In this document: positions 25,801 through 35,964 of the stretch, piece after piece | Layout: each line of letters opens with the position of its first letter | Position numbering within the stretch: position 1 is the first letter of the stretch | Assembly: GCA_021292105.1 (NCBI GenBank) | Contig: CM037864.1 | Location: forward strand, 9,042,635-9,106,634 | Origin: Anadara kagoshimensis | Taxonomy: Eukaryota; Mollusca; Bivalvia; Arcoida; Arcidae | Direction: 5' to 3' | DNA: 64,000 bases | Notes under the pieces: model-generated | What the model was told of the DNA's origin: nothing | What the model saw: the letters and a program-made list of their open reading frames with translations, nothing else | Databases searched by the model: none | Position numbers and translations under genes: made by a program

Positions 25801-28800
25801 TAAGAATGAAAGGAACATGGAATTAATGTATGGGATGTCAAATATATTAAAGAAAAATTTTGGATACAGATACATAAAAAAAATTAAATTTATAAACAAT
25901 TTAAAAATAAATTCAGAAATTATCTTCATTTTTTGCACATAAAGAATACTAGTAAACATTTTTTATTCTTTAAACATTTTTAGTACCACTATAGCTATCA
26001 CGGCCTGATCCTTCTAGTAAAGAGACAGAAATAAGTCATAGGTAACACATACCCTCTTGATATTGCATCTAAAAATTCTCTGTTTTCTGGATCTTTGAAA
26101 TCTCTTAGAGGGCCATCATCAACACTAAAACCATTTTTCCATAATTTTAATACCATGTCAACCTACAAGGATAAATACACTTGACAATATAACGATGAAA
26201 TACAGTAAAACCTTGATTTGTTGATGCTGTTAGTTCAGTCAGATTATGGTGTTATAAAGAGTGAGTTGAGTAATGGTGTTTAACGTCCCAGTCAAGAATA
26301 TTTCACTTATATCGAGACGTCGCCAGCTGTAGGCGAAGGTACAGAAATCTTGCCTGTGCGTTGCGCTGATGGCATTATACAGCAGGGTTCTTTAACGTGC
26401 CAAGCCCACCGTGACACGGGACCTCGTTTATTTTAAGTTCCCATCCAAAATGTAGCGTTTATTCCTCTGAAGTTAAGCGTATTAAACACAAAACCTCAAG
26501 AGGAATCGAGCACGGCTCGTGAGTAAGTCAATCCCTTAAGAAGTGTACTGTATGAGGGGAAAAATCTTGACTGAAAAGTGAATAGGGAAAATCATGACTG
26601 AAGTTTAAACAAGTGAAAAAGGTGCAAGACTATAATGTGTATAAAAAAAACTGTAAACGGCGTGGAAGCAGTACAAGACAACTGAATGTTCGCGTAAATA
26701 AAATAAGTAAATCAAATTTAACGGGGGTTGTCAGCGTTCGGCTTCCATACCAACAGTAAGTAGACCAAAAGACAGAAATTTAATATTATAATTTATTAAA
26801 GGACATAAATACACATAAGGGCAAGATAATATGTATTGCAATGAAAATTAAATGGTGTGATGTAAAACACCAGCAAACACAAATTACATTGAGTACCTAG
26901 TAACAATAAGCACTATCAGCAAAAACTAATGCCTTGAAAGTTAATATGAAAATATGTTCATCAAGTCAATTACAATGCTGAACAGAAGTATTCATAACAA
27001 TCGACAGCATAACTATTTGCTCAGGAAATGTAACAATGGAACCCAATGAAAAATATGAAGGGTAAATATCATGAAAATACCTAAGCTCAATTAACAGCTT
27101 GTATAGCTCAGCCCAAATACACGAGTCAATTACAACATGTAATGGTCTAGGACTATGAAAACGAGTACTATATTTACATATCAATGAATGGCACACGTGC
27201 AAATCACGTGTATAAAAGGGCGGTACATTTAAAAATAAATGTCAAGCAAAGTTAACCCTACATGACTGGCCTGAAAAATATGCATGTGACAATCCTAATA
27301 CTGAAAAATTATTAAACTGCCCTACATAAAAAAAATAACATGGACAAAAAAAACGTAAATATCGATACTGTACACTGCCGCAAATAAAACCCCAAACTAC
27401 CGCGAAACCACCCCCCTCCCGAACGCGAGAAATTGAAAATAAAAGAAAAGGAAACTAAACTAAACTAAATAAATAAAATGGCAAACAGTGTACATAATCA
27501 ATACAAGGACATTCTAGCCATACAATAATTTAAATACCTGAACTAGACGCCACGGACACCACTTCACAGCACGGCAGACGACAAAGAGAGAGCACATGTC
27601 TCGAAACTCCCTATTTATAGGCATATAACTAATGACGTCACAGTCATCGGAGCGTTTGCATGTAACCATATTAAATTTGCAACACATGCATCTAACTGAC
27701 CAAGATATGACACGTACCCTAACTCAGTTGGACCATGCTGTCTACGACCAAAGTATGCCCATGCAAATTACCCACGAAATATTAACAAGTCAATTTGCAT
27801 AAGAATAACTAACAGACGTGTGTTAAAAATGATGTTAAATTAAATGTAGTGAAGGAGAGGCCAAAAAGGGGGCAAGTCCAGCCATTACCCAAGATATAAG
27901 AAAAGGTAGAAAGATTAAAGATAGAAAAATGAGGCTATAGTGGGGTAATGACATGACCCACGTTACAAAAAGAACCATGACTTTCATTTCGTAATGCCGA
28001 GTGTTTGGCGAAAAAACAGTCACTACCTACTTTCAAGTCTTGGGTCAGACTCGGCTGGGGATCGAACCCACGACCTCCCACTTACGGAGTGAGGACTCTA
28101 CCAACTGAGCTACGCAGTGGTTATAAAGAGGGTTTGGTTATAACACAGTAATACCTCAATTCATAAGAAAACCCATCCTTCATTTGATCAGACAGATTTT
28201 GTCATTGGTGATAAAATGATAAATACACTGCAAGATGTACTGGTACATGATACATACATCACCAAGATTAATTCAATGTCATCATTAGTTTAGTCTGGCA
28301 TGTTAAAGGGGTTTAGTGATAGTACAGCAAAACCTCAATTTATTACACATCCTATTTGTTAATTTAGATTTGGCATTATAAAACGGCTTACTGATAATAT
28401 AGTAAAACCTTAATTCATCACCACCATTTGTTCTCTCATTGTTATAGTTATAAAAGGGATTTATACTGATAATATAGTAAAACCTTAATTCATCACTACC
28501 ATTATATAAAGGATTATTGATAGTATAGAGTAAAACCCCAATTAGCCCATCTTTTTACTCTTAATATTCAAATTTTTAATAAATCATGTCTACCTCTGTC
28601 TCATTTATTTATATTTTTCCAGTGACTTGACACAGATCTTTTCAAATTAAACACATTGAATTACTGGCACATATATGTATGTTACATGTATATTGTGATC
28701 TCTTTTTTTGAAAACATGACTCTACAAAATACATTTCTGAATTGCAGTAGTATCAAAATAGCCAGCAAGGAGACAAACTACTTTCTAGGATTTAGATTAA

Positions 28801-31800
28801 GTTTGTTGCCTACTTCCACTAAGTTTACATTTTCCGAATATGTTTTACAATAAATATAACTTACTGCTACTGTAAGAAATTTGTCTTGTACTTTAAAATT
28901 TATTGAAAGGGCTGGGATTGAAAACTGCTTCTGTAACCCAGCATTATCCTACCTGTCTAGCAGGTTGTGCAATAGGTCCTCCGTGTACAACATCACTCGG
29001 CATGTCTTCTGTCTCACCTAACCTGTACCCAGTACCTTTAAAGGTGGGTTTCTTTGTACTTCTCTGTGGCTCGGCCTCGTCAACTTCAGTAGCACCGTGT
29101 CTGATAATTAACAAAGATAGATGTAAAACTAAAGGCAATAAATTGAAACAAGAGGCCATTGGGGCTTATTGCTCACCTGAGGAAATGTCTCATATTAATT
29201 GCAAAAATTCAAAAGTCATTTACATTTAGTTCAGACACAATCAAAATTTTCCCAGTTTTGGACCTCAATGACATGATTTTTGCAAATTGAATATTATTGT
29301 CCAACAAATGCTGTACTTCACCTCTGTGGCTCAAACTCGTCAACTTCTGCAGCAACATGTCTAATAATTAACAAAGATACATATAAAAACAACAGCAGCA
29401 ACTTGAAACAAGAGGCTCATGGGCCTTATTGCTCACCTGAGAACATATCTTGTATATATTGCAGAAATTCAATAGTCAATTTGATTAATTATATCCACCA
29501 TCAAAATATTACCCATTTTTTGGACCCCAGTGACAAGATTTTTGGAAATTAATTATGAACTGTCCTAAGAATGTAGTATTTCTTCTCTCTGACGAATTCA
29601 TATGACTTTGATCAAATTTGGCACAAATGTAACCCAATATAAGTGTTGCATACCAAGTTTAGGTGTAGAGGTCAAGGATCAAGGTTTCAAGGTCAAATCT
29701 TAAGACATAACAAGCTGTTAAATGATAGCATTGTGTTTGGGTTATCAATACATACTCTCTGGCTGATTTAAATAAATCTTCTACAATTTTCTTCCCTGTT
29801 TGTTTCTTTTTTGGTCCAAGGATCTGTTGTCCACTGAAATTCAAAATTATCAACCTTCTTCACAAAAACAGAATTGTATAAAAAAAAAATCTCACTTATA
29901 TATAATGAAAACCTGGTATGCAAATATTTGTATTTCATTCACTGTCTGGTATGATCATATTAATTATTATTACAACTTTAGTTTAATTAATTATACAGTA
30001 TATGACACATTACATTTTTATATTCAAAAGTTTGAAAAATAACAATTACAGGACATACCATAATCCTGGTACCGTTTATGTTAAAAAAAAATTATAAAGA
30101 TAAAATAATAATATACACATGTAATGTGGTAATCAAACTAATCCTTAACCTAACACACACTCATTTACTCATTTTAAGATAAAATATTTTTTTCAGGAAC
30201 AATTCTTTTAGAGTCAAAGTAAAAAAAAAAAAAACTAGAAAAACTGTGAGCCACAAGCTCAAAAAAAAAAAAAACCCCGCTCCCCCCACATAAAAAAAAC
30301 ATCTATCGGATCAAATTTTTAAATAGGAGGTGCACATCTACATTATCACAAAGATTGTGTGAAAGTTTCATGAAAATCCATTGAAGGGTTTAGGAGGAGT
30401 TGCAGATAAGAGATAGGTACCCTAAGATGTAACGGAAGAAAGGACACCCCTATCACTATATATCCCCCACTTTTTAAGCGGGGGGCGGGGGGGGGGGGGG
30501 GGGGGGGGGGGGGGCTTGGGGGTGGTATAAAAATCAGAACACAGGCAATGAAATGATATAAAGAGTGACAAGATTCTGGGTCAGTAACCCTGTTCAAAAT
30601 CAACAAAGTATACCGTCCTACCTTGTTTCTGAACCTCCAGCATAAAACGCTTGGCCTTCCTCATTATCTGATTCAGAACTTGCTTCATCTTGTATATTGT
30701 GTATTGTGGCAAATCTGGAAAATTAAAAATGCTTTTATCATATAAAATGTACAGTAAATTCACATACAGTGTAACTTTGATAACTTGATTTTAACTTAAC
30801 AATTATTCAAGAACAGGTCTAAAAATGATTTATCCATGGTATTTGAGACAAAGCAGTTCCAGTTATTGAAGTTATTTCTGTTGTGGTGGCATTCAGTGGA
30901 GGTATTGAGAATCAGGGAGACTGGTAAAAAGTACTCTTGTATATTGCTATATTTCCATGATGCCAATTTTTTGTGGTTTAATGATGACAAGTGTATTCAT
31001 GGTGTCTAATTTTCGCAGTCTTATCTGATTTAAGGGAAGGAAGTACAGGTAGGTAAGAACCTGAAACGTTTACTGAATGTATAAGAAAGCTATATTTTCA
31101 GAGGTTTTATTTCTGCAAGAACCTTAAACGTTTACTAATGCATAAGAAACCTATATTTTCACAGAGGTTTTATTTCTGCGGGAATACACCATATGGCAAA
31201 TATAAGCATTATACAGTAAACACTAGTAGCCATTTACTTGATTGAATCATGTTTGTGGGAATGGAGAGGACTAATAGTGTTTTACGATCTAATCATATTT
31301 CTTTCCATTATACTAAAGTGGTCTGTTCAGGAATAAAAAAAAAATTGGCCTAATTTCACAATGTTTATGTTCTCTAGTTTGTACGGTAAGATAGAACAAA
31401 TTTTAGAGATTTGCTATACCCATAGTATATGGATAACAACGTAACAATTTGTAATGTACATCTGATCTAGAAATGACTGGGAGAATATTTATATACATCT
31501 TTATCATCAAACTGGGGAAGATTACATGGCTGTCTCCCAAAAATTTGTGAATGGGGCCAGATCCATTGTAATTTTGAAAATTCAGGGTCAAAAAGTCAGA
31601 GCTGTGAAAATGAAAAATACCATTATTTTTTACAAAGCTCCAAAATAGACTGGTGAAAACGTGTTTGTTTCTTTCCACATTGATTTTTGATATAGATTTT
31701 TATTTTGATTCATTTTACCATTTTATGGTCAACTTTTTATATTTTTTTTTCAAATTGTGAAAATCTACTACCGTAAGTGTTTGTGGAAAAAGAAAAGGAT

Positions 31801-34800
31801 TTTCATTGTGAATGGGACCCAATGTTGTTACCAAATATGGCCCAATGACTGCCCTGGATTTTGAGACTATTAAACAATCCAAAATCAGTGGATAAATCAA
31901 CGTGTATCCTGAACACATGTTGGGGACAACCATGTAAAGTAAAACCTCATTATAATGTCACTAATTGTCTAGAATATAAATTGAACATAATGATATTATG
32001 ATAATGATTATCATGTTTAAAGTCTACATGTGGCCTGTCAACCAATGTGCTGACCATGAAATTGGAAATGAGAAAACCGGTTTACCACTTTACCTAGAGG
32101 ATGTTTTTTGACCTCTTGAAGCAGGTGGTGGTGATGCTTGTGCTGTGGGTGGTGCTGCCATATCTGCATCTGCAATATCGTCTTCACCCATATTTTCATA
32201 ATAACTGGCAACAGCTAACTGCAAAACAGAAATAACTATCAGAATCTAACAGACTATGCTATATTAAAATTGACTAAGTAGCGTATTGTGTCAACAATAT
32301 ATTCCATGGCTTGGTTAGGCTGGATACAGATAAATTTTAGGTCTTGTGAGTATTAATTTATCAAAAATTTGTAAATAGTTCATACAATTTCATGATGAGT
32401 AAAAGACTAGTACATGTACCGATACTCATCAAATTTAAACACTAGTAAACCGAGGGGGTATAAAATGTGTAGGCGGGCAGGCAAAATTTTACACCCAATT
32501 TTTAATGATCTATATTTCAAAATTCTTCCGAGATAGGATAACAAAATTTTGCAACCCATTTTCAATGATCTATATTTCCATAAATATGTATTGGATTTAT
32601 AAAGTATTTTGACAAAATATCCGGCATGACCTAATTTTTTAAAATATGTTTTTGATTTTAAAAAAATATCTAATATTTTTTAAGTTATTGTGGGCTACAC
32701 TTTTTCCAATCGGTCAAAATTCATCCGAGGCAGGACGGGTAAGCTTTGAACATTGAGCGATATCTCTTCACATGATTATGCTTGTCTATTAAAATTTGCA
32801 ACAAATACGCGGTGGATATGTATCTTTGATACCACCAAATGGTACTTCCTATAATGCAGTGGTTTTCTTTTTATAACTGATTGTTTGTGACATTTGATTG
32901 TTCTATAAGTACGACGCCATAAGTTATTTTTCTGTAAATCCCTCCTGTGTAATGGTGAACCTGTCATGCCTTGATCAAAGATGGCGGCGTACTTATCGCA
33001 ATTAAAGAACAATAAACTGTCACAAACAATCGTTTATAAAAAGAAAACCACTCCATTATAGGAAATACCCTTTGTTGCTATTAAAGATATATATCCACCG
33101 CATATTTGTTGAAAAATTTAATAGGCAAGCATAATTATGTGGAGAGATATCGATCAATGTTCAAACCTCACTCGTCCTAACTCACATGAATTTTGACCGA
33201 TTGGAAAAAGTGTAGCCCGTATTTTCTTTAATAACTTCAAAAATATCAAATATTTTTTAAAATCAAAAATATATTTAAACAATTTAGGTCATGCCCAATA
33301 TTATGTAAAAATATCATAAAAATCCAATAGATATTTATTGAAATATAGATCAATGAAAATTGGGTGGTAAAACTTTGTTATCCTGCCTCGGATGAATTTT
33401 TACCGATTGAAAAAAGTGTAGCCCATGTTTTTTGTAATAACTTCAAAAATATCAAATATTTTCTAAAATCAAAAATATATTTTAAAAATTGAGGTCATGC
33501 CCGATATTATGTGTAAATATTATAAGAATCCAATAGACATTTATTGAAATATAGATCATTGAAAATCGAAGCTAGTCATTTCGTACCATAACCATTTCGT
33601 ACCATGACCATTTCGTACCCAAATTTACTATCTCGTACCCAAGTCTGTCCATTTCGTACCATGCCATATGACCATTTCGTACCATAACCATTTCGTACCA
33701 TGACCATTTCGTACCCAAATTTTCCATTTCTATGGTACGAAATGACTAGCAAATTTTATTAAAATAATGCATTCAAAATCTGCACATGAGAATTACTACC
33801 ATTTTGTACCATATTATTAAAATATAATGACATTATTTGTTGATTGTATTTAAAAAAGACTGGTTCTTTATCAATAAGTGTTACTTTTTAATATTAATTA
33901 GCCTGATATGAAGAACAGGAAAAGAAAAAGAAAATTGATAAGATTCTCCACTTTATCATTTGGAAATTTCGTGACCCGGCCTTTGTTTTTGATCTGATGC
34001 TCCTAGTTCAGCCAAAAACATTGTTTTTAACTAGATTCTCAAAGTCCAAGCGTTTTTTATTTGAAGATGTTCGTGAGTTTTTATTAAAGAACTTTACTAT
34101 CATGTAAGAACTACATTGAGAGAGAGAGAGACTTTCACTATGATACGAAATTTATTGTAGGAATGGTAACATTTTATTATCATATGGTACGTAATGGTAG
34201 CTATGTAGTTGTAATATATGGTAAAATGGCTTGAGTGTATGGTACGAAATGGTCAAAGATTATGGTACGAAATGGTCATGGTACGAAATGGACATGGTAC
34301 GAAATGGTAGTTGATATGGTACGAAATGGTCATGGTACGAAATGACTATAATTCTTGAAAATTGGGTGTAAGATTTTGCCTGCCCGCCTACACATTTTAT
34401 ACCCCCTCTAGTAAACCCACTTTTTGTCAAATTCTGTTAGTAAGTTAGTGTAAATGAAAACAACATATTTTAATTAAAAGTTGAAACAAATGAATATAAT
34501 TGATAACAGTTTTTCAATAAAATAATATATTTCCCGAAAAATTCCATATCAGGTCAGGGTGTCAGACATTTTTCCGACATGCCTGTGAGAACAATCTGGA
34601 CTTCTTTCAGGGATTTCCCAGAGGGTGAATGACGTCATCAATTTGGAATGGGAACAAAAATCCAAAGTTAAGATCGTTTCACTTATTCACTTACAACCAA
34701 ACAGCCACTGGAAATTATATAGCCAAAGAAAGACTACTGTTTATTTAGCCTATTTCGGAGAAAGCAAGATCGCAAAATACTCTATAAATTTCAATACGAC

Positions 34801-35855
34801 GGGTACAAATCAATGATTCTTTTACTTACATGAGCCGAGTCGTAACTGAAAATTTTTGTTTCGGTTCCATTCTTGCTTAATATATCATTTTATGGGACAA
34901 AATATAACCTGGGTGGGTGTTTACAATGGTAATCTTTTTACGAAATGGCGGGGTTCTTTATGTTACGTAGTCATGACGAAAGAGTCGACTATTTACGTAG
35001 GTTAGTGCAGCTCAAGAACGGATTGATTTTTGTGTAACCGGGATGACCAAAATCGATTTAATAAAGTAATAAAGTGAACTACCTTTCTGCATTTTCAAAC
35101 TTTTGAAAAAATTGACGTAAATTCAAACTTTTAAACTCAACCCGACCTTTGACTACCCTTCATTGTACCCCTCGCGAACCTACGTAAAAAATAAATTCTT
35201 CCGTCATCATTACGTCACACGAAAGACTCCGCCATTTTGTCAAAATTTTTACCATTGTAAACACCCATCCAAAACACGTTTTCGTGCATTAAAGGAGTTA
35301 TAATGCACGGATTAGATCGAAATAAGGATTATTAGCAACGACTCGGCTCATGTAAGTAAATGATTATTTGATTTTTAACCGTGTCATTCAAATCTTTGAG
35401 ATATTAGCGTTATTCCTTTCTCTCCAGCCGAGTAAACGGACAGTAACAAACTTTCCCATTGTTAGGACCTATTGTTCATAGATGAAGTGAATGTGAAAGT
35501 AGAAAATGAACATGTGTTATTTCATGATTACGGGTATCCAAATAAAAAAGAATATATGTGTCGGCGGCAAAATTACATGACTTTTGTCGTCCGTAGATAT
35601 ATCCTTTTTCAAAAATACAACTGTCTTCTGCTTGTTACCCCCCACCCCCGGAGTGCGAGTGTGATTTACCGGCATGTTACAAAGGGATTTTAAAATAACC
35701 AAAAAGGAAGGTATAATTTGTATGAAAACCAAGGGGATATTTACTTCAACATTCCATGCAGCTGATTCTAAATAAAACTTTGCTCTGTCTTCTGGAACAC
35801 CCGTCAGATCTTTGAATTGGTTTATCATCTCCGTTTTAGCGTTTTGGTCTGCCAT
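22676..35855 (-). CDS. NSFL1C: p47 / NSFL1 cofactor (UBA-SEP-UBX p97 adaptor), complete, 10 exons
   Basis: Exons in transcription order: 35855-35745, 32218-32094, 30714-30622, 29833-29756, 29100-28953, 26162-26053, 25605-25471, 24648-24511, 23727-23668, 22808-22676. All have AG/GT boundaries and agreeing phases; the sum is 1131 nt, 376 aa plus TGA, close to human p47 (370 aa). The UBA domain is residues 1-45 (start [14 protein letters not shown]). An acidic linker has [23 protein letters not shown] is about 184-248 ([19 protein letters not shown]). The SHP box that binds p97 is FAGAGHMLG at 258-266. UBX is about 298-375, with the FPN turn (TTFPNKEL) and ending VIVQRQK. p47 is known to adapt the AAA ATPase p97/VCP for Golgi and ER membrane fusion and to bind ubiquitin. 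Introns are full of mobile elements. Identification is firm; the extra 39-nt exon at 29322-29360 may be alternative. Confidence 0.96.
22925..23200. repeat. Dispersed repeat fragment in p47 intron 9
   Basis: Has the motifs GGACCATAACTCCAAGG, TATGCACCAAACTTCGTG and TTATCCCCTC, of the kind I associate with dispersed repeats in molluscan intron sequence. The class is not determined from the window. Confidence 0.35.
23668..23727 (-). CDS. NSFL1C: p47 exon 9 (UBX core)
   Basis: 60 nt. [19 protein letters not shown] matches the KFNHSHR segment of p47 UBX. Acceptor CCTGTAG, donor GT|GTATCC. The small exon was placed by phase with both neighbours. Confidence 0.92.
24511..24648 (-). CDS. NSFL1C: p47 exon 8 (Ser/Ala linker, start of UBX)
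   Basis: 138 nt. A low-complexity Ser/Ala linker, then [15 protein letters not shown], the first UBX strand. Confidence 0.95.
25060..25310. repeat. Dispersed repeat fragment in p47 intron 7
   Basis: GCAAAGTTTCAAAACATTTG, a GACAGACAGACGGACAG run and TTGACGGGCGTATAATAAAA at its end. Looks like one end of a dispersed element; no second copy in the window proves it. Confidence 0.35.
25471..25605 (-). CDS. NSFL1C: p47 exon 7 (SEP end and SHP box)
   Basis: 135 nt. [20 protein letters not shown] then [10 protein letters not shown] close the SEP domain; FAGAGHMLG is the p97-binding SHP box. Confidence 0.95.
25645..25870 (+). repeat. R1 copy inside p47 intron 6
   Basis: AACATACCAGTTCATTTTCA head, AACTTCCACCAGAGAGGTGA, CACCTCTTGTTTAGCTAA and CATGTGTGTAATTAAAATTA in R1 order. 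Lies 40 bp beyond exon 7. Confidence 0.75.
26053..26162 (-). CDS. NSFL1C: p47 exon 6 (SEP domain, first half)
   Basis: 110 nt. [17 protein letters not shown] and FLDAISR(G) are diagnostic for SEP. Its far 5' intron contains the SINE/LTR complex. Confidence 0.95.
26451..27967. mobile_element. Probable solo LTR inserted in the SINE
   Basis: A 1517-bp insertion begins TGTAGCG and ends CGTTACA (TG...CA ends), flanked by AAAA on both sides (26447-26450 and 27968-27971). Removing it and one AAAA rejoins the SINE body as GGTTCTTTTGGATGGG on the minus strand. It holds no gag/pol-like ORF, has a TATAAAAGG promoter motif at about 27211 and AATAAA downstream, as expected for an LTR left by recombination. 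A non-LTR origin cannot be excluded because TG...CA and a 4-bp A duplication are weak signals alone. Confidence 0.55.
27188..27222 (+). promoter_or_regulatory. Candidate LTR promoter: two CACGTG E-boxes and a TATA box
   Basis: CACACGTGCAAATCACGTG is followed at once by TATAAAAGGGCGG. Two palindromic E-boxes next to a strong TATA box inside the putative LTR. Confidence 0.4.
28953..29100 (-). CDS. NSFL1C: p47 exon 5
   Basis: 148 nt. [11 protein letters not shown] starts the exon; [11 protein letters not shown] matches the GGGYRLG motif ahead of SEP. Its 5' 39 nt and acceptor are duplicated upstream at 29322-29360. Confidence 0.94.
29062..29577. repeat. 258-bp tandem duplication covering the p47 exon 5 acceptor
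   Basis: Units 29062-29319 and 29320-29577 match in order: exon 5 5' end, acceptor, AACAAAGATA, GAAACAAGAGGC, TTATTGCTCACCTGAG, and the TTTTTGGAAATT-like end. Each unit includes a fragment of an element with the GCTCACCTGAG end also seen at 40730 and 42890. Confidence 0.8.
29322..29360 (-). CDS. NSFL1C: Possible in-frame 39-nt alternative exon of p47
   Basis: This duplicated copy of the exon 5 start keeps an acceptor (TTTGTTAATTATTAG) and ends at a usable donor (CAGAG|GTGAAG). It is 39 nt, enters with one base and leaves with two, exactly the phase needed between exons 4 and 5, and has no stop. It would add about 13 residues ([13 protein letters not shown] after the shared Glu). Inclusion is unproven; it could also be a decoy. 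Confidence 0.4.
29756..29833 (-). CDS. NSFL1C: p47 exon 4
   Basis: 78 nt. [20 protein letters not shown] then FKSAR, the basic GQQIxGP segment conserved in p47. Confidence 0.94.
30480..30514. repeat. Long G tract in p47 intron 2
   Basis: More than 30 G with one C interruption, followed by GGGGGTGG. The sense strand of p47 therefore carries poly(C). Likely hard to sequence, so the length is uncertain. Confidence 0.9.
30622..30714 (-). CDS. NSFL1C: p47 exon 3 (acidic linker)
   Basis: 93 nt. [20 protein letters not shown] then [10 protein letters not shown], the conserved p47 EGQxFYAGGSE motif. Confidence 0.94.
31000..32090. other. p47 intron 2 remainder, nothing recognised
   Basis: Contains a local duplication near 31060-31190 (GAACCTTAAACGTTTACT / GAACCTGAAACGTTTACT) and no other structure. 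Confidence 0.4.
32094..32218 (-). CDS. NSFL1C: p47 exon 2 (end of UBA, Pro-rich linker)
   Basis: The acceptor is TCTGTTTTGCAG. It begins [15 protein letters not shown], which corresponds to the last UBA helix of p47 proteins, then has an Ala/Pro linker. 125 nt; the final AG is completed by exon 3 to Arg79. Confidence 0.93.
32452..34408. mobile_element. TIR element with 9-bp target duplication (Mutator-like), 1957 bp
   Basis: The left end GAGGGGGTATAAAATGTGTA is mirrored by TACACATTTTATACCCCCTC at the right; the match runs on through AGGCGGGCAGGCAAAAT. A perfect 9-bp duplication TAGTAAACC lies outside both ends (32443-32451 and 34409-34417). Inside is a large foldback: about 32500-32930 is inverted at 32970-33400, and part of the right arm repeats directly at about 33400-33560. 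No transposase ORF. TSDs of 9 bp are typical of Mutator-like elements; assignment is inference. It lies in p47 intron 1. Confidence 0.85.
33567..34354. mobile_element. Nested element with inverted arrays of ATTTCGTACC
   Basis: The ends TAGTCATTTCGTACC and GGTACGAAATGACTA are inverted. Each end consists of repeated CCATTTCGTACCATRA units (left 33575-33745, right 34195-34350, opposite orientation). TTGAAAAT flanks it on both sides (33559-33566 and 34355-34362), and the next base pair differs, so the duplication is 8 bp or an imperfect 9. It interrupts the right subterminal part of the 32452-34408 element. Confidence 0.75.
34819..35361. mobile_element. TIR element in p47 intron 1
   Basis: TTTACTTACATGAGCCGAGT at the left equals the complement of ACTCGGCTCATGTAAGTAAA at the right. 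Matching inverted blocks continue inward (GGGTGTTTACAATGGTAA, CGAAAGAGTCG, ATTACGTAG-like). AATGATT is present on both outer sides, a possible 7-bp duplication. No transposase ORF. Confidence 0.75.
35745..35855 (-). CDS. NSFL1C: p47 exon 1 (start codon, most of the UBA domain)
   Basis: 37 codons, phase 0. [20 protein letters not shown] is the second half of a UBA fold, and the GTAAAT donor follows Glu37. The ATG at 35855 fits the usual p47 start, MA(D/E). Confidence 0.95.
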
Positions 35856-35896
35856 GATGAAGCGTATTTTATAAATTTACCTTTATTATTGAAGAG

Positions 35897-35912
35897 CAGT
35901 TTCCGGTTCGGG
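35897..35912 (-). promoter_or_regulatory. ETS-like site upstream of p47
   Basis: ACCGGAAAC on the minus strand, about 45-50 bp before the ATG. ETS sites are common in housekeeping promoters. A single short match, so only suggestive. Confidence 0.25.
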
Positions 35913-35964
35913 GTTAACAAGTACTAGCTTTGCAAAAAGACTGTCTCCCGTTACTACCAATCAA

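Larger units (their letters stand above)
26262..28119 (-). mobile_element. tRNA-derived SINE (family S2), split by a 1.5-kb insertion
   Basis: The head at 28119 reads CACTGCGTAGCTCAGTTGG (A-box region) and GTGGGTTCGATCCCCA (B box) on the minus strand. The body continues with CCAAACACTCGGCATTACG, and resumes past the insertion with GAGGTCCCGTGTCACGGTG, ending near CATTACTCAACTCAC. A perfect 11-bp target duplication GTTATAAAGAG flanks it (26251-26261 and 28120-28130). Without the insertion the SINE is about 337 bp. Target duplications of this length are known for LINE-mobilised SINEs. Confidence 0.85.
26201..28560. repeat. Degenerate tandem repeat, split by a SINE insertion
   Basis: AGTAAAACCTTAATTCATCA-like units recur near 26202, 28150, 28325, 28400, 28473 and 28530. 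The array is interrupted between 26261 and 28120 by the SINE/LTR complex. Confidence 0.6.

Noticed and set aside
28040-28119. tRNA gene on the minus strand (GTAGCTCAGTTGG and GGTTCGATCCC)
   Set aside because: The acceptor-stem ends do not pair, the base before the anticodon is C rather than T, and the sequence continues into a SINE body with target duplications, so it is a SINE head.
30346-30606. Proline-run ORF on the minus strand
   Set aside because: The proline stretch is the translation of the intronic G/C tract.
35517-35744. Extension of p47 exon 1 past residue 37
   Set aside because: The open frame continues by chance after a good GTAAAT donor; the next UBA helix is found at 32218 in the right phase.
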